Source: Brachynemurus nebulosus (lineage: Eukaryota; Arthropoda; Insecta; Neuroptera; Myrmeleontidae). From it: a stretch of DNA of 64,000 nt. Where the stretch lies: assembly GCA_035578155.1 (NCBI GenBank), contig JAPWDM010000001.1, forward strand, positions 170,659,498-170,723,497, written 5' to 3'. Every line of letters begins with the position of its first letter. The stretch's first letter is position 1. Made by a program: the position numbers and the translations under genes. Below the pieces are notes generated by a model that was given only the letters and a program-made list of their open reading frames with translations, had not been told where the DNA came from and did not search any database. This document shows positions 12,651 to 25,972 of this stretch, one piece after another.

Positions 12651-13660
12651 AATAGAAGTCGTTTAATACTCGTGTAAGATGGAATGGATGATGCTTACTT
12701 ACTGAAGAAAATTATTAACTTTAAAAAGAAAATTATTTCAAGTGAAAATGGATTGAAAGAAGTGAAATTATCAAAGTGGTAACTTAAGAGAGTATGGTAA
12801 CTGGTCGTTTAATGTATATATAGTATGGTTAATTAATATTTTGAATTGCTTCTATTGTGATTAGTGTATAAATCATGATACTTCTGGTAAAATATTGAAT
12901 TAAATTTAATTCTAAATATTAATTCTGCAAACACTTTAATATACATTTTTCTTGTTTCGTAAATTTCGTTTAATACCTTTTGATGCAGATCTAGACATAA
13001 AAAATTTGAGCTATTCAAGACGTCATAATTATAAAGTCAGATATATGACTTCTTAATAATGATTTCTCAATTTAGATCATAGAACACTAGAAGCAAAATA
13101 AAAAAGTGTAGCTTGCTTGCAGTCATTTGTTGGTCTGTCACATCGATTGTTGGTCATTGTTTATCAACCACTTGCAACAATACATAGCATACATACGTAC
13201 CCCTCGAATATGTAGTACGTATACCACTCAACCCCGACCCGCCTCAGATAGAGTGTGACGTACATAGAATACATCATACTATGTTATATATTCGCATATT
13301 CGTGTCCATACATCATGTGTTTTGGTTGTATGTGTGCTGTGTCTACGTCATTCGCTCGTTACAGCGGGCACAGTTTGGTAGACATATTAGTTTGACCCCT
13401 TGATTTAAATATTTTAAAGATGTCTTTTTTTCAGACATCAGAAATATGAGCTGTTTAAGACATCGAATTTCTGAAGTCATAATCCAGACTTCAAACTGTT
13501 CAGATTTCAGAATTCATAAAGACATCTTTTTGAACTTGTTACCTGCAACATCCAAATCAAAAAGATGAATTCTTTATAAATTTATAGAGACGTCAAAATG
13601 TTGATGGGGTAGTTGTAAGCCCGTAAAAGAAAAGGGCAACTCCCAAAAAACTCACCCTGT

Positions 13661-13735
13661 ATGTATGTATATGTATGTATATGTATGTATATGTATAAGT
13701 ATGTATGTGTATAGTATGTATGTATGTATGTATGC
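13661..13735. repeat. TATG/GTAT microsatellite
   Basis: Imperfect repeats of GTATGTATATGTATGTATAT over about 75 bp, followed by related CATACA words to 13865. Confidence 0.85.
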
Positions 13736-13897
13736 ATGTTAATTTTCATTTATATGCATGTACCACTACAAATGAATACTAATACAAATACAACTACATA
13801 CATACACACACATACATTGTGACAAACAAACATACAGATACACACACTGATACATACATATGTATATACACATATAGAGGTGAGATGATAATGTGAG

Positions 13898-14035
13898 ATG
13901 ATAACTGCATCAGCGTTTTTAGTTTGGTGTTTGTTTCTCTATCATTTCATTTTGTACCCGGCTCTGCCACCGTCAACGCCACCACTCCAATCGTCACTAT
14001 GTATCCCCCCCCCACCACTCAACCAACCGGTCTGA
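13898..14035 (+). CDS. Possible short secreted proline-rich ORF
   Basis: A 45-codon ORF with an N-terminal hydrophobic run (residues about 3-21, rich in Phe, Leu, Tyr) followed by a Pro-rich tail (Leu-Pro-Pro-Ser-Thr-Pro-Pro, then four consecutive prolines). It lies in a locally less A+T-rich, non-repeated stretch. Part of the proline run comes from a nine-base C tract, which may be low-complexity chance. No splice or poly(A) evidence. I do not recognise a family. Confidence 0.18.
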   Translation: MITASAFLVWCLFLYHFILYPALPPSTPPLQSSLCIPPPPLNQPV

Positions 14036-14524
14036 ATGCCACAATACAACTAAAACCGTTTGGTTCGGTTAGTCATCATCAGCGTTACCAATAACAGTAC
14101 AACAACGGCAGCAGCAATAGTTAAACAACATTCATTGTGTCGTAATAACAGGTTTTACAAAGCTTACTTCCTCTTCTAATAAAGGTAGTGAATACAAACA
14201 TGTATATATGCAGGTCTACCGTATGTCTTGTTTGCGTTGGTTTTTGTGTGGGTAAACGATGCAAATTTCATGTCTGTAATATAGCTTAGTTCAAGAATTT
14301 TCGACACCCTTATATTTTGTGAATATTAGCCGAAACTTTGAAAACTTTTTCTTAGAGAAAAAGCCTAGCCAAAAAGAGAATTATACAAACGAATAATATA
14401 AGTTTGAAAGGCCTAGTAAAAATTACAGTATAGGTTTATGTCAAAACCTGGTAAGAGATTTGTTCAAAATTCGCTTACTAAATACATTCACGTACATTTT
14501 ACGTTTTAAAGCTTTTTGAATAAT

Positions 14525-14882
14525 TTTGGTTTCATTACTGTCTGTGGGTCCGTCTGTGTATCGCCAGATCTTACCAAGTGGCATAACTACTGAACTGTTC
14601 GATTTTTTTTAATGAAATTATGAGAAAACTTCAGAAATTATACAGTTTGGTTCCTAGATGGTGCTCTACGAATTTCATCGCAATCGAAGTAAGGGTAACT
14701 ACGCCGCTAGCGTGATATTTAGATATCATATTGCACCAAGTGGCTTAATTTTTGAACTATTCGATTATTTTTGATAAAAGCAAAAATTATAAAGTTTGGT
14801 TCCTGGTTGGTCCCCTACGAATTTCATTACAATAAGAATAATGGTAGCTACGGCACTACCATTGATATCTTATTTGCTACTA
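14525..14882. repeat. Two tandem diverged units of about 165 bp
   Basis: ACCAAGTGGC...GAACTGTTCGATTTTT...TTTGGTTCCTAGATGG...CTACGAATTTCAT occurs twice (about 14575-14740 and 14735-14880), ending near CTAGT. The layout resembles the internal tandem units of the Helitrons further right, but the termini are not clear. Confidence 0.5.
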
Positions 14883-15247
14883 GTCCCACTTCGCTCAAAT
14901 TTTGAGAGTATTTGAAGGGTTGGAGTGTAAAATATATTTTGCTATTATTTTATAATTTAGCCTTTACATATATTTCGATGAATTGTACTCCGACAAAAAT
15001 ATAATTTCAGGGTATATATTATTTGATTAAAAACTTGAAAATTTTCTACCTTAAAGTATTTCTTGTTTCAAACATCACTTTAATAATATGATATAAGCAA
15101 GAAAATTTAAGTCAAGAAACAGATAAGAAGTATAAAATCACCTTAAAGATTGTATAAAGGTCTGTTACGAATACGAGGAAGCTATGTGCCACAGCTCATT
15201 GACAGCGGTTGAGGAGCACTGCCCTACACTATACCCCATTGACACTA

Positions 15248-16303
15248 CACAGAGAAAAAAACTACACATAATACTAAGATTTCTATATTGACGTTTTTAT
15301 ACACAAATGGTCCTAAAAATCACTGCTTAAGATGGTTTCTCGATAAGAAGTATTTATACTTTCAAAGAGAAAATCCTTTTAAAAATCTATAAAAAGAGCA
15401 TTTTAAGTTAACGTGTGAACTATTTAATTCCCTGAAAATTTCTTTTCCAATTAAAATAAATAATTCAAAATATTAATAGATTTCTATATTCGTAAAACAA
15501 GGACGCAATGTATCAGTTTGCATTCAAGCTTTTATAAGTTAATGATTTACATTTTATATTTATTTAATATATTTAACTTGCTCCCAAATATTTATGGAAT
15601 AAATACAAAAAGAATTATGAAAAGGGGTACTCTTATATTTTTTAGAATAAAGCAATCGTGAATCGAATGTGATAGAGGTGCTGTTTCGCCATCAACTCGA
15701 TGTACACAGAGAAGGTTATTCGAAAAATGTGGTTATATAAGATTTCCAACAAATTAGTTGGTATACATTCTTCTGTCCAAGTTACAATTAGTTCAGCATT
15801 TTCTTTACTTTTATGACTAATTTGAATATACTTAAATTACTACTGCAAAAGATTTTAATTCTGATCTTAATGGGCTAGAAAATTAAATCAACCTATTTAT
15901 TTGCTATAGAATATAAATAATTTGAAAGTTAATTTGAAGGTAAGAAAAATATTATTTTGTATTACTTAAAATTATATATTCCACATGACAGGAAGAACAG
16001 ATTAACCGTCTTGGCTGATTTTCTAAGTCCTCTTAATTTATTTAAGTACCCTCTAATGTTTTATGAGCTTTCTCATTTTAAATTAAAAAGATTTTTGCAT
16101 AATGGTTTCTTCTTGATTTAGACTGCAGCCCTTAAAGATAATTATTGGGATTACTGCTCAATTTTAAGTGAAAACTTTATAAACTACTATTCGTAATTCC
16201 AAGATGAATTTCTTTACCATTTTATAAAGATTTCCTTCTTGGATAAAACCATAGGGAACTCTTTGTGATTTCTTGCAGTTTTAGGTGAATTTTTTTCTCT
16301 GTG
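15248..16303. mobile_element. CACAGAGA-ended element with TA flanks
   Basis: Left end CACAGAGAAAAAAACTAC and right end TTTTTTCTCTGTG are inverted repeats flanked by TA (15246-15247 and 16304-16305). It belongs to the CACnGAGA family by ends and size (about 1.05 kb, like 10812-11858), but the interior differs. No transposase seen. Confidence 0.7.
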
Positions 16304-16886
16304 TAGTTAAAATTTGTGATCAAATGTTTTCATATCTTGTCTTGAAAATATTGAGCCACAAAAAACTGGACATATAGTTAAACAATTTTCTCTCTCAGTT
16401 TTAATGTTGAGTTTATTTTCTGTATGTGTATGTATGTATGTATATTGCATGCTGTGTATAGAACTGCAACAAAATAGATACATATTATTGTGAATGTACG
16501 GATATTGTATATAAAATAACAGGGCGATGTTGTGTTTGTCCTCTTTTTGCAGCGTGGAAATTTGTTATTTATTATAACGTGTATGTATATGATTTTTTGA
16601 ATATGGCAAAAGTGTAGAATGCAGATTGTTTCCAATTGTTTTCTGCAATATTGTATATCTGTGTCATTACATGTACAATTGTACATACATATGTATACAT
16701 ATACGTTACATCTATGTGTGAATTTGTTCGTTTTGTTACTTTTTGTAATAATATGTTCTCTCCATTTTCATAATTAAAATTCAATTTGTTTACTTTGTCA
16801 GTATCTGTTGAATAATTCACTGTTGAGAGAAGGTAATTTTTTCCGTATCCAATTGTTAATAGTAAAGTGGAAATTAGACATGGAGA

Positions 16887-17674
16887 CAGGGTTGCCAACT
16901 CCTAAGAAAATTTTCCGCTAAATACAATTTGAAATCCCCCTAAAATAATAAATTTAACACGTTAGCGGACACAAGAACAGATAAAATACACCAGACGTGT
17001 ACACTATTTTGACAGCTGATACACTTTATATGGAATTATTGACGCCGTACGACGTGGTGTGTGAGTTTGCTAATTCCCTTGACGTCTTATGATGTCAATG
17101 TCCTTGAACGTGTTAAAAAAATACAGCTATGTTTAGTTTTGAAACACTCTTTATTTATAACGTATTCAATATTTAAAAACAGAGTCTTGGTATCTTCTGA
17201 GGTTTCATGTTATGAAATATTTTTGAAGTTATCTTAATTGTCGCCTATATAGTCTACAGAATCAACATATCAAGTGATTGTACATCTACCAAGTTTTTTG
17301 TCTCTTTTTCCTCTGTGCCATTTTAATATGTATATAAATATAGGCATTTCTTTTCAATGGTGTTTTATTAACTGAAATTTGTTTGTCAAAATTAAATAAC
17401 GGTAAAAATTTGAATTATTTTCGTTTTTAAATTTTGTAGGCATTGGTTTGAAAAGAAAATACTCTTTAAAACTTCTCTTTAGAAAAGAATTAAAATATTC
17501 AATTTCATATTATAATGCGAGTTTTTTAAAACTTAAATCGTTAAGTTTTTTAATGCTATTAAAAAAAATTTTATACCCCTAAAAAAACCCTAAACATTTT
17601 TTCCCCCTAAAAAAACCTCAATGTAATTTTTTCCGCCTAAATTTAGGGGGAAAACCCCTAAGCTGGCAACCCTA
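16887..17674. mobile_element. hAT-type MITE, host of a nested MITE
   Basis: Ends CAGGGTTGCCAACTCCTAAG and, reversed, (T)AGGGTTGCCAGCTTAGG. Flanks CATGGAGA (16879-16886) and CATGGAAA (17675-17682) match at 7 of 8 bases, as expected for a hAT target duplication with one change. The interior has CCCCCTAAA words and a TTAA MITE. Confidence 0.78.
16958..17112. mobile_element. 155-bp MITE with TTAA target duplication
   Basis: TTAA (16954-16957) then CACGTTAGCGG at the left; GAACGTG then TTAA (17113-17116) at the right. It carries GACGCCGTACGACGTGGTGT. Relatives at 12505-12650 and 25853-25972. TTAA duplication suggests piggyBac- or Kolobok-type mobilisation; the usual CCC ends of piggyBac are absent. 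Confidence 0.75.
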
Positions 17675-17904
17675 CATGGAAATATTTTTAAACAATTGTG
17701 TACTTCAGCGTTTCTCAAATTGTGTTCCACAAGAAGTCACTATATTGAAAAAAGTTTTTAGTTATTACAACTGAAAAAGTACTAAAATATTTAGTTAAAT
17801 ATGACATCCAATAATTTTTTTAATTACCGTAACTAAAAAGAATGTTTCTGATGTCTAAAAAGAATTAATTCTTGAAATAACAAACACTTAAACTATATTT
17901 CTAA

Positions 17905-18591
17905 TCTACACATATAATAAAATTGTAACGAGACCATTTTTGTACATGGAATATTTTTTGCAAATTCTACTGGTACTGTAAATAGTTATCGATGTAGATA
18001 CCAAAACAGTGATTTTTAGAATTTTTGTCTGTCTGTCTGTCTGTCTGTCTGTTCACGCATCACGCAAAAACTATTGGACGGATTTTAATGAAATTTGGTG
18101 TGATGATAAATTATTACCTGGGTCAACATCTAAAATACTTTTTACTGCGGGAAAATTTCTCATTCCCACGGGAAAATGGAAAAACCATTTTGAGCATGTG
18201 CACACATTAGGCAAAAACTATTTGACGGATTCCAATAAAACGTGGTGTGGTGATAAGTTATTACCTAGGGCAACATTTAAGATACTTTTTACTCCCGGAA
18301 AGTGCCTCATTCCCACGGGGAAATAGAAAAACCATTTTGTGCATGTACACGTATTACGCAAAAACTATTGGACGGATTTTTATGAAATTTGATGTGGTTA
18401 TAATCTATTACTTGGGTCAACATTTAAGATGCTTTTTACTCCGGGAAAATTCCTGATTCCTACGGGAAAATAGAAAAGCCAATACACAAAAATTATTATT
18501 CTTTACAAGTTCTGTAAAATTGTTACACTTACATACTTCTCATTGAGCTTATAACAATGCTTTGCGCGAGCGACGTCGCGAGTGCGGCTAG
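17905..18591 (+). mobile_element. Non-autonomous Helitron with three internal tandem units
   Basis: It starts TCTACACATATAATAAAATT after an A and ends GCGGCTAG before a T, the Helitron rule (5' TC, 3' CTRR, A|T target). Inside, a unit of about 147 bp beginning GCAAAAACTATTGGACGGAT is repeated three times (about 18060, 18210, 18356), after a CTGT microsatellite at 18028-18051. A close relative is at 29548-30099. Open frames here are not genes. Confidence 0.8.
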
Positions 18592-18592
18592 T

Positions 18593-19764
18593 TGTCAATA
18601 AAAATGTACTAATAACTATATTTGGTCAATCTAATAGAAATGAACTAGCCATGTAATTTAACATTTTTGGTTTTCCTAATTTTTTTACGAGTTGCTCATT
18701 AAAGGGAGTACAAAACGAAGGCTAAAATATTTTTTCAACTGATACTTTTTTTAATGACTATTTTAAATTTGCTTAGGAAGTGTTTTTTTAACTGGAAACA
18801 AGTTTTAGGCAAGTGTATCTAACTCTGTTAATTTTACAGATATCAAGACAAATTAAAAACCAAAATTATCAGAATGACCTGGTCTAGATATCTGTCCTCG
18901 ACTAGTTCCAGAGTTATACTGCATCATTAAATTTGACAGAAATTTGCATTATACGCATACTAATTTTAACTTCATAATCTCCTAACATCTCACAAGGGTC
19001 TGAGTAAATCATGAAATATTTGAGTCTGAAATTTTTTTTAACACTCATTTTGCACTCACCTATTCGTGAATAACTAGTAAATCAAAACTTAGGAAAATCA
19101 AAAATGTTGAATAATGTGGTTGGTTCATTTCTATTGAATTGACCCTATTTTGTTGTTAATTCAATGAAAACCATAAACATACATGAATATAAACAACCAT
19201 ACGTGAATTTATCAAATACATCATTTTTTTGATTTATAAAATTATTGAACAGGATTATAATAAAATATATAGTAGAATTCCAAAATTGATTTCTATACAT
19301 TTATTACCAACATATTATGTCACCATAATAGACTCCTATTTCGTTATCTGACAATTTACGGTAACATAAAATATTGTTGAATATGTAACTTTTGATTCTA
19401 GAAAATAATAACGATGACCAATTCAAATTTATATAATTCGAATGTCTGCAACTTATTGTTACAATCGTAACTATGTATAACGTAAGGTACCTTCTTTATT
19501 GATTGTGACAAATAAGACAGTTCATATACATAAATTGAACTGCATGGTAAGAAAAGAAGACACACGTAAATTTGTATATAGGTAAATAAATATTTCATCC
19601 AGTAGGTAATGCATTTATTTTTCAAATTTTCTATTCCGATGAAAACTAGGATTCAGCAATTTAAATTTTCTGAAATTGTTGTGAATACGTATTTTCAATA
19701 ATTTTTGCCAACATGAGAAAATTTCCTAACAAAATAAATGATATTGTACTACTGTGGTAATGTA
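18593..19764. other. Gene-free stretch
   Basis: A+T-rich, with no repeats I can pair and no coding signal; the 19398-19625 minus open frame is Ile/Tyr-rich text. Confidence 0.45.
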
Positions 19765-20724
19765 GGGGAAGGTCGCCCAAAGCGGGTACCCCTCTTAAAG
19801 CGGGTAAGCGCTTGTATATCGTTGTATCGAATGTTTTTGTCAGGTCGTGTGTATACCGAGATTAACCGAATATCAACCAATGTCAATCAGTTGCACTTGA
19901 ACGCTTGTGTTGTTTAATGTCCTAGTTAAGCTTCATCAAATTTTTTTGTTGGTTTTGTTAAAAATTTTGAGGATAAATATTCTGTGACTAGTCACAAACC
20001 TTTTTATTTGTAATCTTTTTGGTATTACCATATTATGTTATTATCATTTGACTTTTAATGTAGAGAAAGGTAGACATGTATCGACTTTCATTTTGAATTT
20101 ATTCTAGGTTAACAAAATTAAGTCTTTTTGGACAAAGCGGGTATGGGCAAAGCGGGTAGACAAAATAGAAGCATCTTAATGGAAAAAACTGTTGGAAGGG
20201 GAAAAAAATAAATAATCTTCTTTTTACGACGGAATGAGGGAAAAAGCTTAAAAAAAAATATTTCTGCCTTGTTTGTGGTGATTTTGATGTGGAATCACCT
20301 GAAGTAATACATTCCAATATGGAGGTTGTAAAGAAAGTTACAGTTAATTGTTATAAATTTATTATTTTTGTCTTTTTTCAATTTTTTTTTACTTAATTAT
20401 TATTATTGTTAAGTTCTATATGATTAAGAAAGTTTATAATAAAAAATAATAACAGTATTTAAATACATAGTGTACTTACCCGCTTTGCCCAAAAGGGGTT
20501 ACCCGCTTTAGGATACCTATACGGGCAATTAAGCGGGTTTTTGCAGAGGTTTTGCATTTTCTTTATTAAAAATAAATATCGTATAAACATTTCTTAAGCG
20601 AAGTTTCATTTTAAAGTTCGATAACTATTCTATCTGTTAATATAAAAAATATCTGTTTATCGAGGTCAAAAGTCACTTTTTTGATCGTTTAATCTTAGCT
20701 TACCCGCTTTCGGCGACCTTCCCC
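19765..20724. mobile_element. TA-flanked pogo/mariner-like element, AAAGCGGGTA motif
   Basis: The terminal inverted repeat begins GGGGAAGGTCGCCCAAAGCG on the left and GGGGAAGGTCGCCGAAAGCG on the right strand, with TA on both flanks. The motif AAAGCGGGTA recurs internally at about 19796, 20133, 20149, 20476 and 20500, which looks like spaced transposase binding sites. A short plus-strand block near 20260-20340 reads Cys-Leu-Val-Cys-Gly and may be transposase debris. Superfamily is inferred from the TA duplication. Confidence 0.75.
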
Positions 20725-20726
20725 TA

Positions 20727-22601
20727 TAACAGGTAATTGAGTAAGGACTAATATTATAAAGGACAAATGAGTAAATTAATTCTATGAATAAAAATAACTG
20801 TGCACTAAATTTTGGTTTAGTATTATAAGAGTATCTCATATGATTAAATTAGTTAGTGGTCGATTAACCTATAATATATTGCAAATATTTTGTTTTAATT
20901 TCCATATATAAAATATAAAAATTAATTCTGTACCTTTAATTTGTATTACAACGTGTATAAAACCTGTTTAATATGTATAAATATAATTAATAATTTTTGT
21001 AAAAATCTCAGAACTGTCAGATTAATTTTCGAATGAAATTTAGTCAATAGATTTTCTGTCAACTAAAATTTAGTTTTCTACTTAATTTATTTCAGTTTTA
21101 TAATACTGACATCTGCGAATAAAATAAAGTTAGTTCACAAATTTAGTTATTTGTCTTTTATAATACTGCTCCTTAAGGTATATGTAAGGTAGTAAGGTGC
21201 ATTATAGTTTAAGAGCATTTTAGGTACGGTTGGAATTGGACTATAGCCGAAGTCCATTATGTGAATTTTCGACGTGTGACTTCAATTATGGTCAATTAGT
21301 GATAGTTTCTGATAATTTTATATAGTTTTTTAAATTTTCATTAACCCATTAAATATTTTATTGTAAAAAAGAAATACAGAGGATTTTTTTTTATTTCAAA
21401 TGATAAAAATCAAGATGGGAATGGACATCACATAACATATTTTATGTAAAGGTGATTTCAAAAATAAATTCCCAATAAATTTTAATCTTTATATGTATAT
21501 AAAAATTAGTCAAATCAGTTTTCGGATTTTTCCATCCTGTTTTTATTTGAAACTTGTTGCGGGATGAAGGGGTTGGGACCATTAGCTGATAATGGGCCGA
21601 TATTATAAACTTTCACGCATACTAACCAAAAAACTCTAATGAAAGAGACTATTCCGTTCAAATTTATAAAGAATCAAAATTTATTCTTCTTACACGATAG
21701 ATGGCATTACTGGTAAACGATCTGTGACGAAAATATTCGCATTGTTTTATTGTTGAACACGTTTCATTGTTTACCCCCCCCCCCCCTTCTCCCTTACCTA
21801 GTCTGTAAATATCTCAAATCTATAAACATTTTTGTCTCTCTACAAACAATTTTCTGATCATCATCATCAACATCCGCCTTGAATAAACACAATATTGGAC
21901 AATAAATTCGGTAAACATCGGAAAAAAACCTTTGTTTGACTATAATATTTAATAAAATTTTCCTGAAGATTTACGACATACCTCAGGGAAATTAATATGT
22001 TTTTACACTGGGGAGGAGCATTGTACCTACCTACATATATACATAGAAAAAAAGGTACAAAACATATTCATAAGCATTTAGTGAGTGGCCGGAAACAATC
22101 GGGCATAGTAGCGGGAAAACAGTACATTATATTTTCCAACCATAATACATGTTCTCTTGTATGCGGAGTACACACTGAATAAAGAAATTAGGAGATAGGC
22201 TTTTTTTGAAGTAAGGGGTGAATGGAGAGACACTGAATGCACGCAAAGAACATGTTTTATAGTTAAAACATCATCAGGCAATTTATCTACAACCACCTCT
22301 AATTCATTATGTTATATTCATGTACTTCTTTATTTAAGAAAATTATAAATTTTGTACCAGGAAATATTTATTGGTTCGTTTTTATTATAATTTATAGAGT
22401 TAAGCCACAGATATTCGATCGACCATATCACTGGCACATGTATTAATATGTGAGTCAATTATTATGTGATAGTTTGATTCGCTGTAGGTATCTATTAAGG
22501 GGAGAAATATGTTTGGACAGGTGAAAATGAAGGCAATTTCAGTAATTGTTTTAACAAAGACAAAAATTGATTTATATTTTTGAAGTTTCATATTTTATTT
22601 A
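20727..22601. other. Gene-free stretch with a poly-C tract
   Basis: A+T-rich, apart from 13 consecutive C at 21774-21786. The overlapping open frames at 21997-22296 exist on both strands and show no family motif. Nothing else seen. Confidence 0.45.
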
Positions 22602-22745
22602 CACAGTAAAAAAAATTTGTGTTCTGCGTAAAAAAACTAGTGGTTAAAATTTTTGTGTTAAATAAGTAACACAACCCTGTATTAATGTAACATTTAGTGT
22701 TTGTGTTAAATGAACATATTAACACAAATTTCGATTTAACAGAAA
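22602..22745. mobile_element. MITE, ACAGTnAAAAAA / TTTGTGTT family, copy 3
   Basis: It begins ACAGTAAAAAAAATTTGTGT and ends TTTCGATTTAACAG. It is the inverted twin of 7378-7520, with the shared internal AACTAGTGGTT and AAGTAACACAACCCTGT. Confidence 0.7.
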
Positions 22746-23843
22746 TATTTAAAAATATTTAGTAACTTGTCACAATCAATACTTATTATTTTTAAAATAA
22801 ATTGATTTAGGTAACTAGGAATATTGATTATTATTTTTCTAAAAAAGGAGTTGCTATGAAAAAAATAAAAGAAAAATGTTCATATTGATTTTAATTTTTG
22901 AAAAAATTCGTAAGATAAAAACGATCTTAAAAAATTAAATTTAAAATTAATTAATAGGTAATAATTATTCAATTCATTAACTATTTAATATATTTGCTAA
23001 ATTTTACTCGTCAAAAAAATTAAAATACTGACAGATATGGAAAGCAATGGAAAGTAAACGATTAGATTTTTGATATTATCAGAAGCAGTGTTACCTACAG
23101 AACGAATTATGTATATAACAATGCTGCTGGCCTGGGTAGTAATAACTTTCTTATTTAAATATCTACAAGTGATGTCAGCGCGCCAAATGATGATGTTTTA
23201 ATAATGATAATGTAAAATGAAAAATCATTTTTTTACTTTTCTGAAATAAAGGCGCAAATTGTACTAATAATATGTTTTTGTGATTTTTTGACATCAGCTT
23301 AAACTATTTTTGAAATAAATGGAATACATGCATATTTCCTATTGTAATTTTATCATAATTAATTCCGAAATTCATAAAATTTTAATATCGGTCGTAGTGA
23401 TGTAACCCCTTAATATTAAAATAAATTCTTTTGCAATAAAAATCCTTAAATAAATCTACCTGTGTCTTAATTATCAACCCCCTTTTATTACTCAAAAAAA
23501 AAAAATATTGTTTACATCAATGCCTTTTATCTCCCCCTATAAGGATAAAACTCTCATTTTTCTCGAATGCTGAATACGCTCTTAAGTGGTCTGGTCTGAT
23601 ATTATTTTTTCTTATTCTATGGTACATCGAACAAAAATTTCACCAAGCACAAAAAATAGAAGAGCAAGAAGAAAAAAACGAAAAACGAAAAAAACATTTC
23701 TGATAATATTAAAATGTCAATTTTGTCAGTACCAACTTACGCTCAATGCTTGAATAAAAATAAAAACAGAAGATGGGACGTAACGATAGCTACAGCAGAG
23801 AAAATGGTTTTCAAATAACCATAGTAACGTTGATAGTCTAGAA
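22746..23843. other. Gene-free stretch
   Basis: Very A+T-rich with poly-A runs at 23491-23503 and 23640-23700. No feature supportable. Confidence 0.45.
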
Positions 23844-24324
23844 TAGTGGTCCTCAATCGTTTTTCCCTCACGTACCTCTTTAATTAGACTTTACATTTAT
23901 GCGTAACCCCTATCGGCCAAAGTTGTTTTCCAAATTTGTTGTAATCACTGTTCTTGTTTATCACAAAGGGGTGATAACGATCGGCATTCTTGGTCCACTG
24001 GAAGCCAATATAGTATATTTTGTTACCGAATAATGTAGTTCAAAATAGACTTAACAAAATGCGGTTTATTAAAAATAACCGTGATAAACAAATGCCGGAA
24101 ATTATTTTCAAACAACGAAAAAGCTGTAAAATCACGTTTTAAGTAAAAAATTTTTATTACGTGTTCAATTTAAGGCTCTTTCAAAATAAAAAGGCTACCA
24201 TTTATTTTCTCTAAATTTCTTGCGGATTGTTTTATATTGTCAGTTATGTAATTTTTTCACAAAACACTTTGGTGATTGCTTGTGGTACACTAATGTTTCC
24301 TGAAACACAGTTTGAGAATCACTG
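23844..24324. mobile_element. hAT (Charlie-like) MITE, diverged
   Basis: The left end AGTGGTCCTCAATCG and right end TTTGAGAATCACTG are inverted and match the CAGTGGTTCTCAA-type ends of Charlie-like hAT elements. An 8-bp duplication is not recognisable. A single related end, CAGCGTTTCTCAAATTGTG, occurs at about 17707. Confidence 0.6.
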
Positions 24325-24804
24325 GTGGATAGGGACGTTATCAACTTTCCTCTTGTATGTGTGTCTCTGCTACGTATTTGTTTAACGGGAAAATATTGTG
24401 AAACATATTTTCAATGTTAGCCCAATACGACCTCAAAATATATCTACCGATATTGAAACACGGCGAGAAGAGGGTAAAAATGATGAAATAAGTGAGAAAA
24501 ATACAAAGTATTCCAAAGAATATGCACATGATATGACTTTTAAGAAAAATTATATAGTTATTTGCTTTGTAATGCTCAGATATTGATTTATGGAAAGTTT
24601 AGAGGATAAATATTTATGATTTTTCTGGAAGGTATCTCATGCATTATTTTTAGCGTTGTTTGTGTCGATGCTTTCGTGACGTAAAACGTATCAGAACCAA
24701 AAACCAAAAGTTCAGTTTTGCAGACATGTTCAGTTCATGATTAAATGCATCAATAAATGCGTCTGATTCAAAATGAATAAAGGACTATCTACTTAATAAG
24801 TCTC

Positions 24805-25000
24805 TAACACTGACTGACTGACTGACAGACAACGCACAGCCTAAATCGTTGGATTTAGAAACCTGAAGTTTTGTACAGGAGTTCTTTATGTAACGTAGGT
24901 GAGCACTAAGAAAGGATTTTTGAAAATGCATCCCCTAAGTGAATTTAGTAGGAGATGAAAATTTGTATGGAAGTTCGTCATATTTGAAGTTAGATATATA
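24805..25000 (+). repeat. Dispersed repeat beginning with a TGAC microsatellite, copy 1
   Basis: Starts ACTGACTGACTGACAGACAA, then CGCACAGCCTAAATCGTTGG, and runs to GGAAGTTCGTCATATTTGAAG. Inverted copies lie at about 48700-48955 and 51765-51956 and share CGCACAGCCTAAA and the GTGGTCACC/GTGAGCAC words. Class unknown. Confidence 0.65.
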
Positions 25001-25852
25001 AGAATATGTTACTATGACTGTTAATATCAAAGACGTAGTAAATAATATGTATATAGTATGAAAGGACCAGTAATTTATATTACTTATGAAAGATATTACG
25101 TACACGTTAAAAAGAGACAAATATTACAGATAACATGTAAATTGCCAATATATATATTTCTCTTTCCAAGATACCCTAGACCTTAAAGTTGAAGCATAGT
25201 CAGCCATGCTTGTATTAAAAAATTTGAAAATATATAAAAATTTTCACTATTTTCAATTTTTAAATTGCGTTTTTCGTTATATTTTTTTAAAGAAAATATT
25301 ATGACAATTAGTTCTGCTTATAAATGTACTTAAATACCCTATTTAAAAAAACCACAGGGAATAACATTTCACCGATAAGGTTTTTTTGACGTATTTTTGA
25401 CATATATTAGCCGTCTCTTAGAAAAAATATTCGCTTATATACATTATATGTCTTAAATAATAATTTAATATTGCATATCAAGTGTGCAAAGGATGTAAAG
25501 CATGATAAAGTCCACTTAACATAAACTGACCACATTTCTTATGTAAATTCAATAGTAAATGTACTCAACTTATTTAAAATCAATTTCTACATAAGTACAC
25601 AGATAAACATTTAATTTGGTTGCCGCCACTGTCTTGAATTAGCACTACTTTTGCTTCAATAGAACAATGTTGTTTCAGGTCTTTTTATAATGCATAATAT
25701 ATATTCTTAGGTCTTTGATTAAAATAATTAATATCTTATTTTAATAAATCTTTAACACTGATTGACATCCTGAAATGTTGCTGGTGATAAATCCCATCGG
25801 GTGTGTATACGGCTAGTAGATCGACAATTATAAACTCATAGCCTACTATGAG

Positions 25853-25972
25853 GAAACGCCCAACTGATACACTATTTTGACAACTAAATGCACTTTGTAT
25901 AAAACTGTAACGTCGCAATTAATCAAATTTCACTTGACGCCGTACGGAATGAATGATCGTCAACGTGTTGAA
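25853..25972. mobile_element. Diverged copy of the 155-bp TTAA MITE
   Basis: It contains TACACTATTTTGACA and GACGCCGTACGG, and ends GTCAACGTGTTGAA; compare 16958-17112. The left TTAA is lost. Confidence 0.5.

Larger units (their letters stand above)
13100..14280. other. Non-repeated, more G+C-balanced island
   Basis: This stretch stands out by eye from the A+T-rich surroundings. It has CA/TG-rich words, a TATG microsatellite (13661-13735), a run of CATACA words (13795-13865), a nine-C tract (14004-14012), CAACGGCAGCAGCAATAG, and the small ORF at 13898-14035. It could be a regulatory region or untranslated exon. No family can be named. Confidence 0.35.

Noticed and set aside
18009..18456. ORFs of 60-105 codons with repeated text
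   Set aside because: They are frames through the tandem units of a Helitron; the same happens at 29643-30062.
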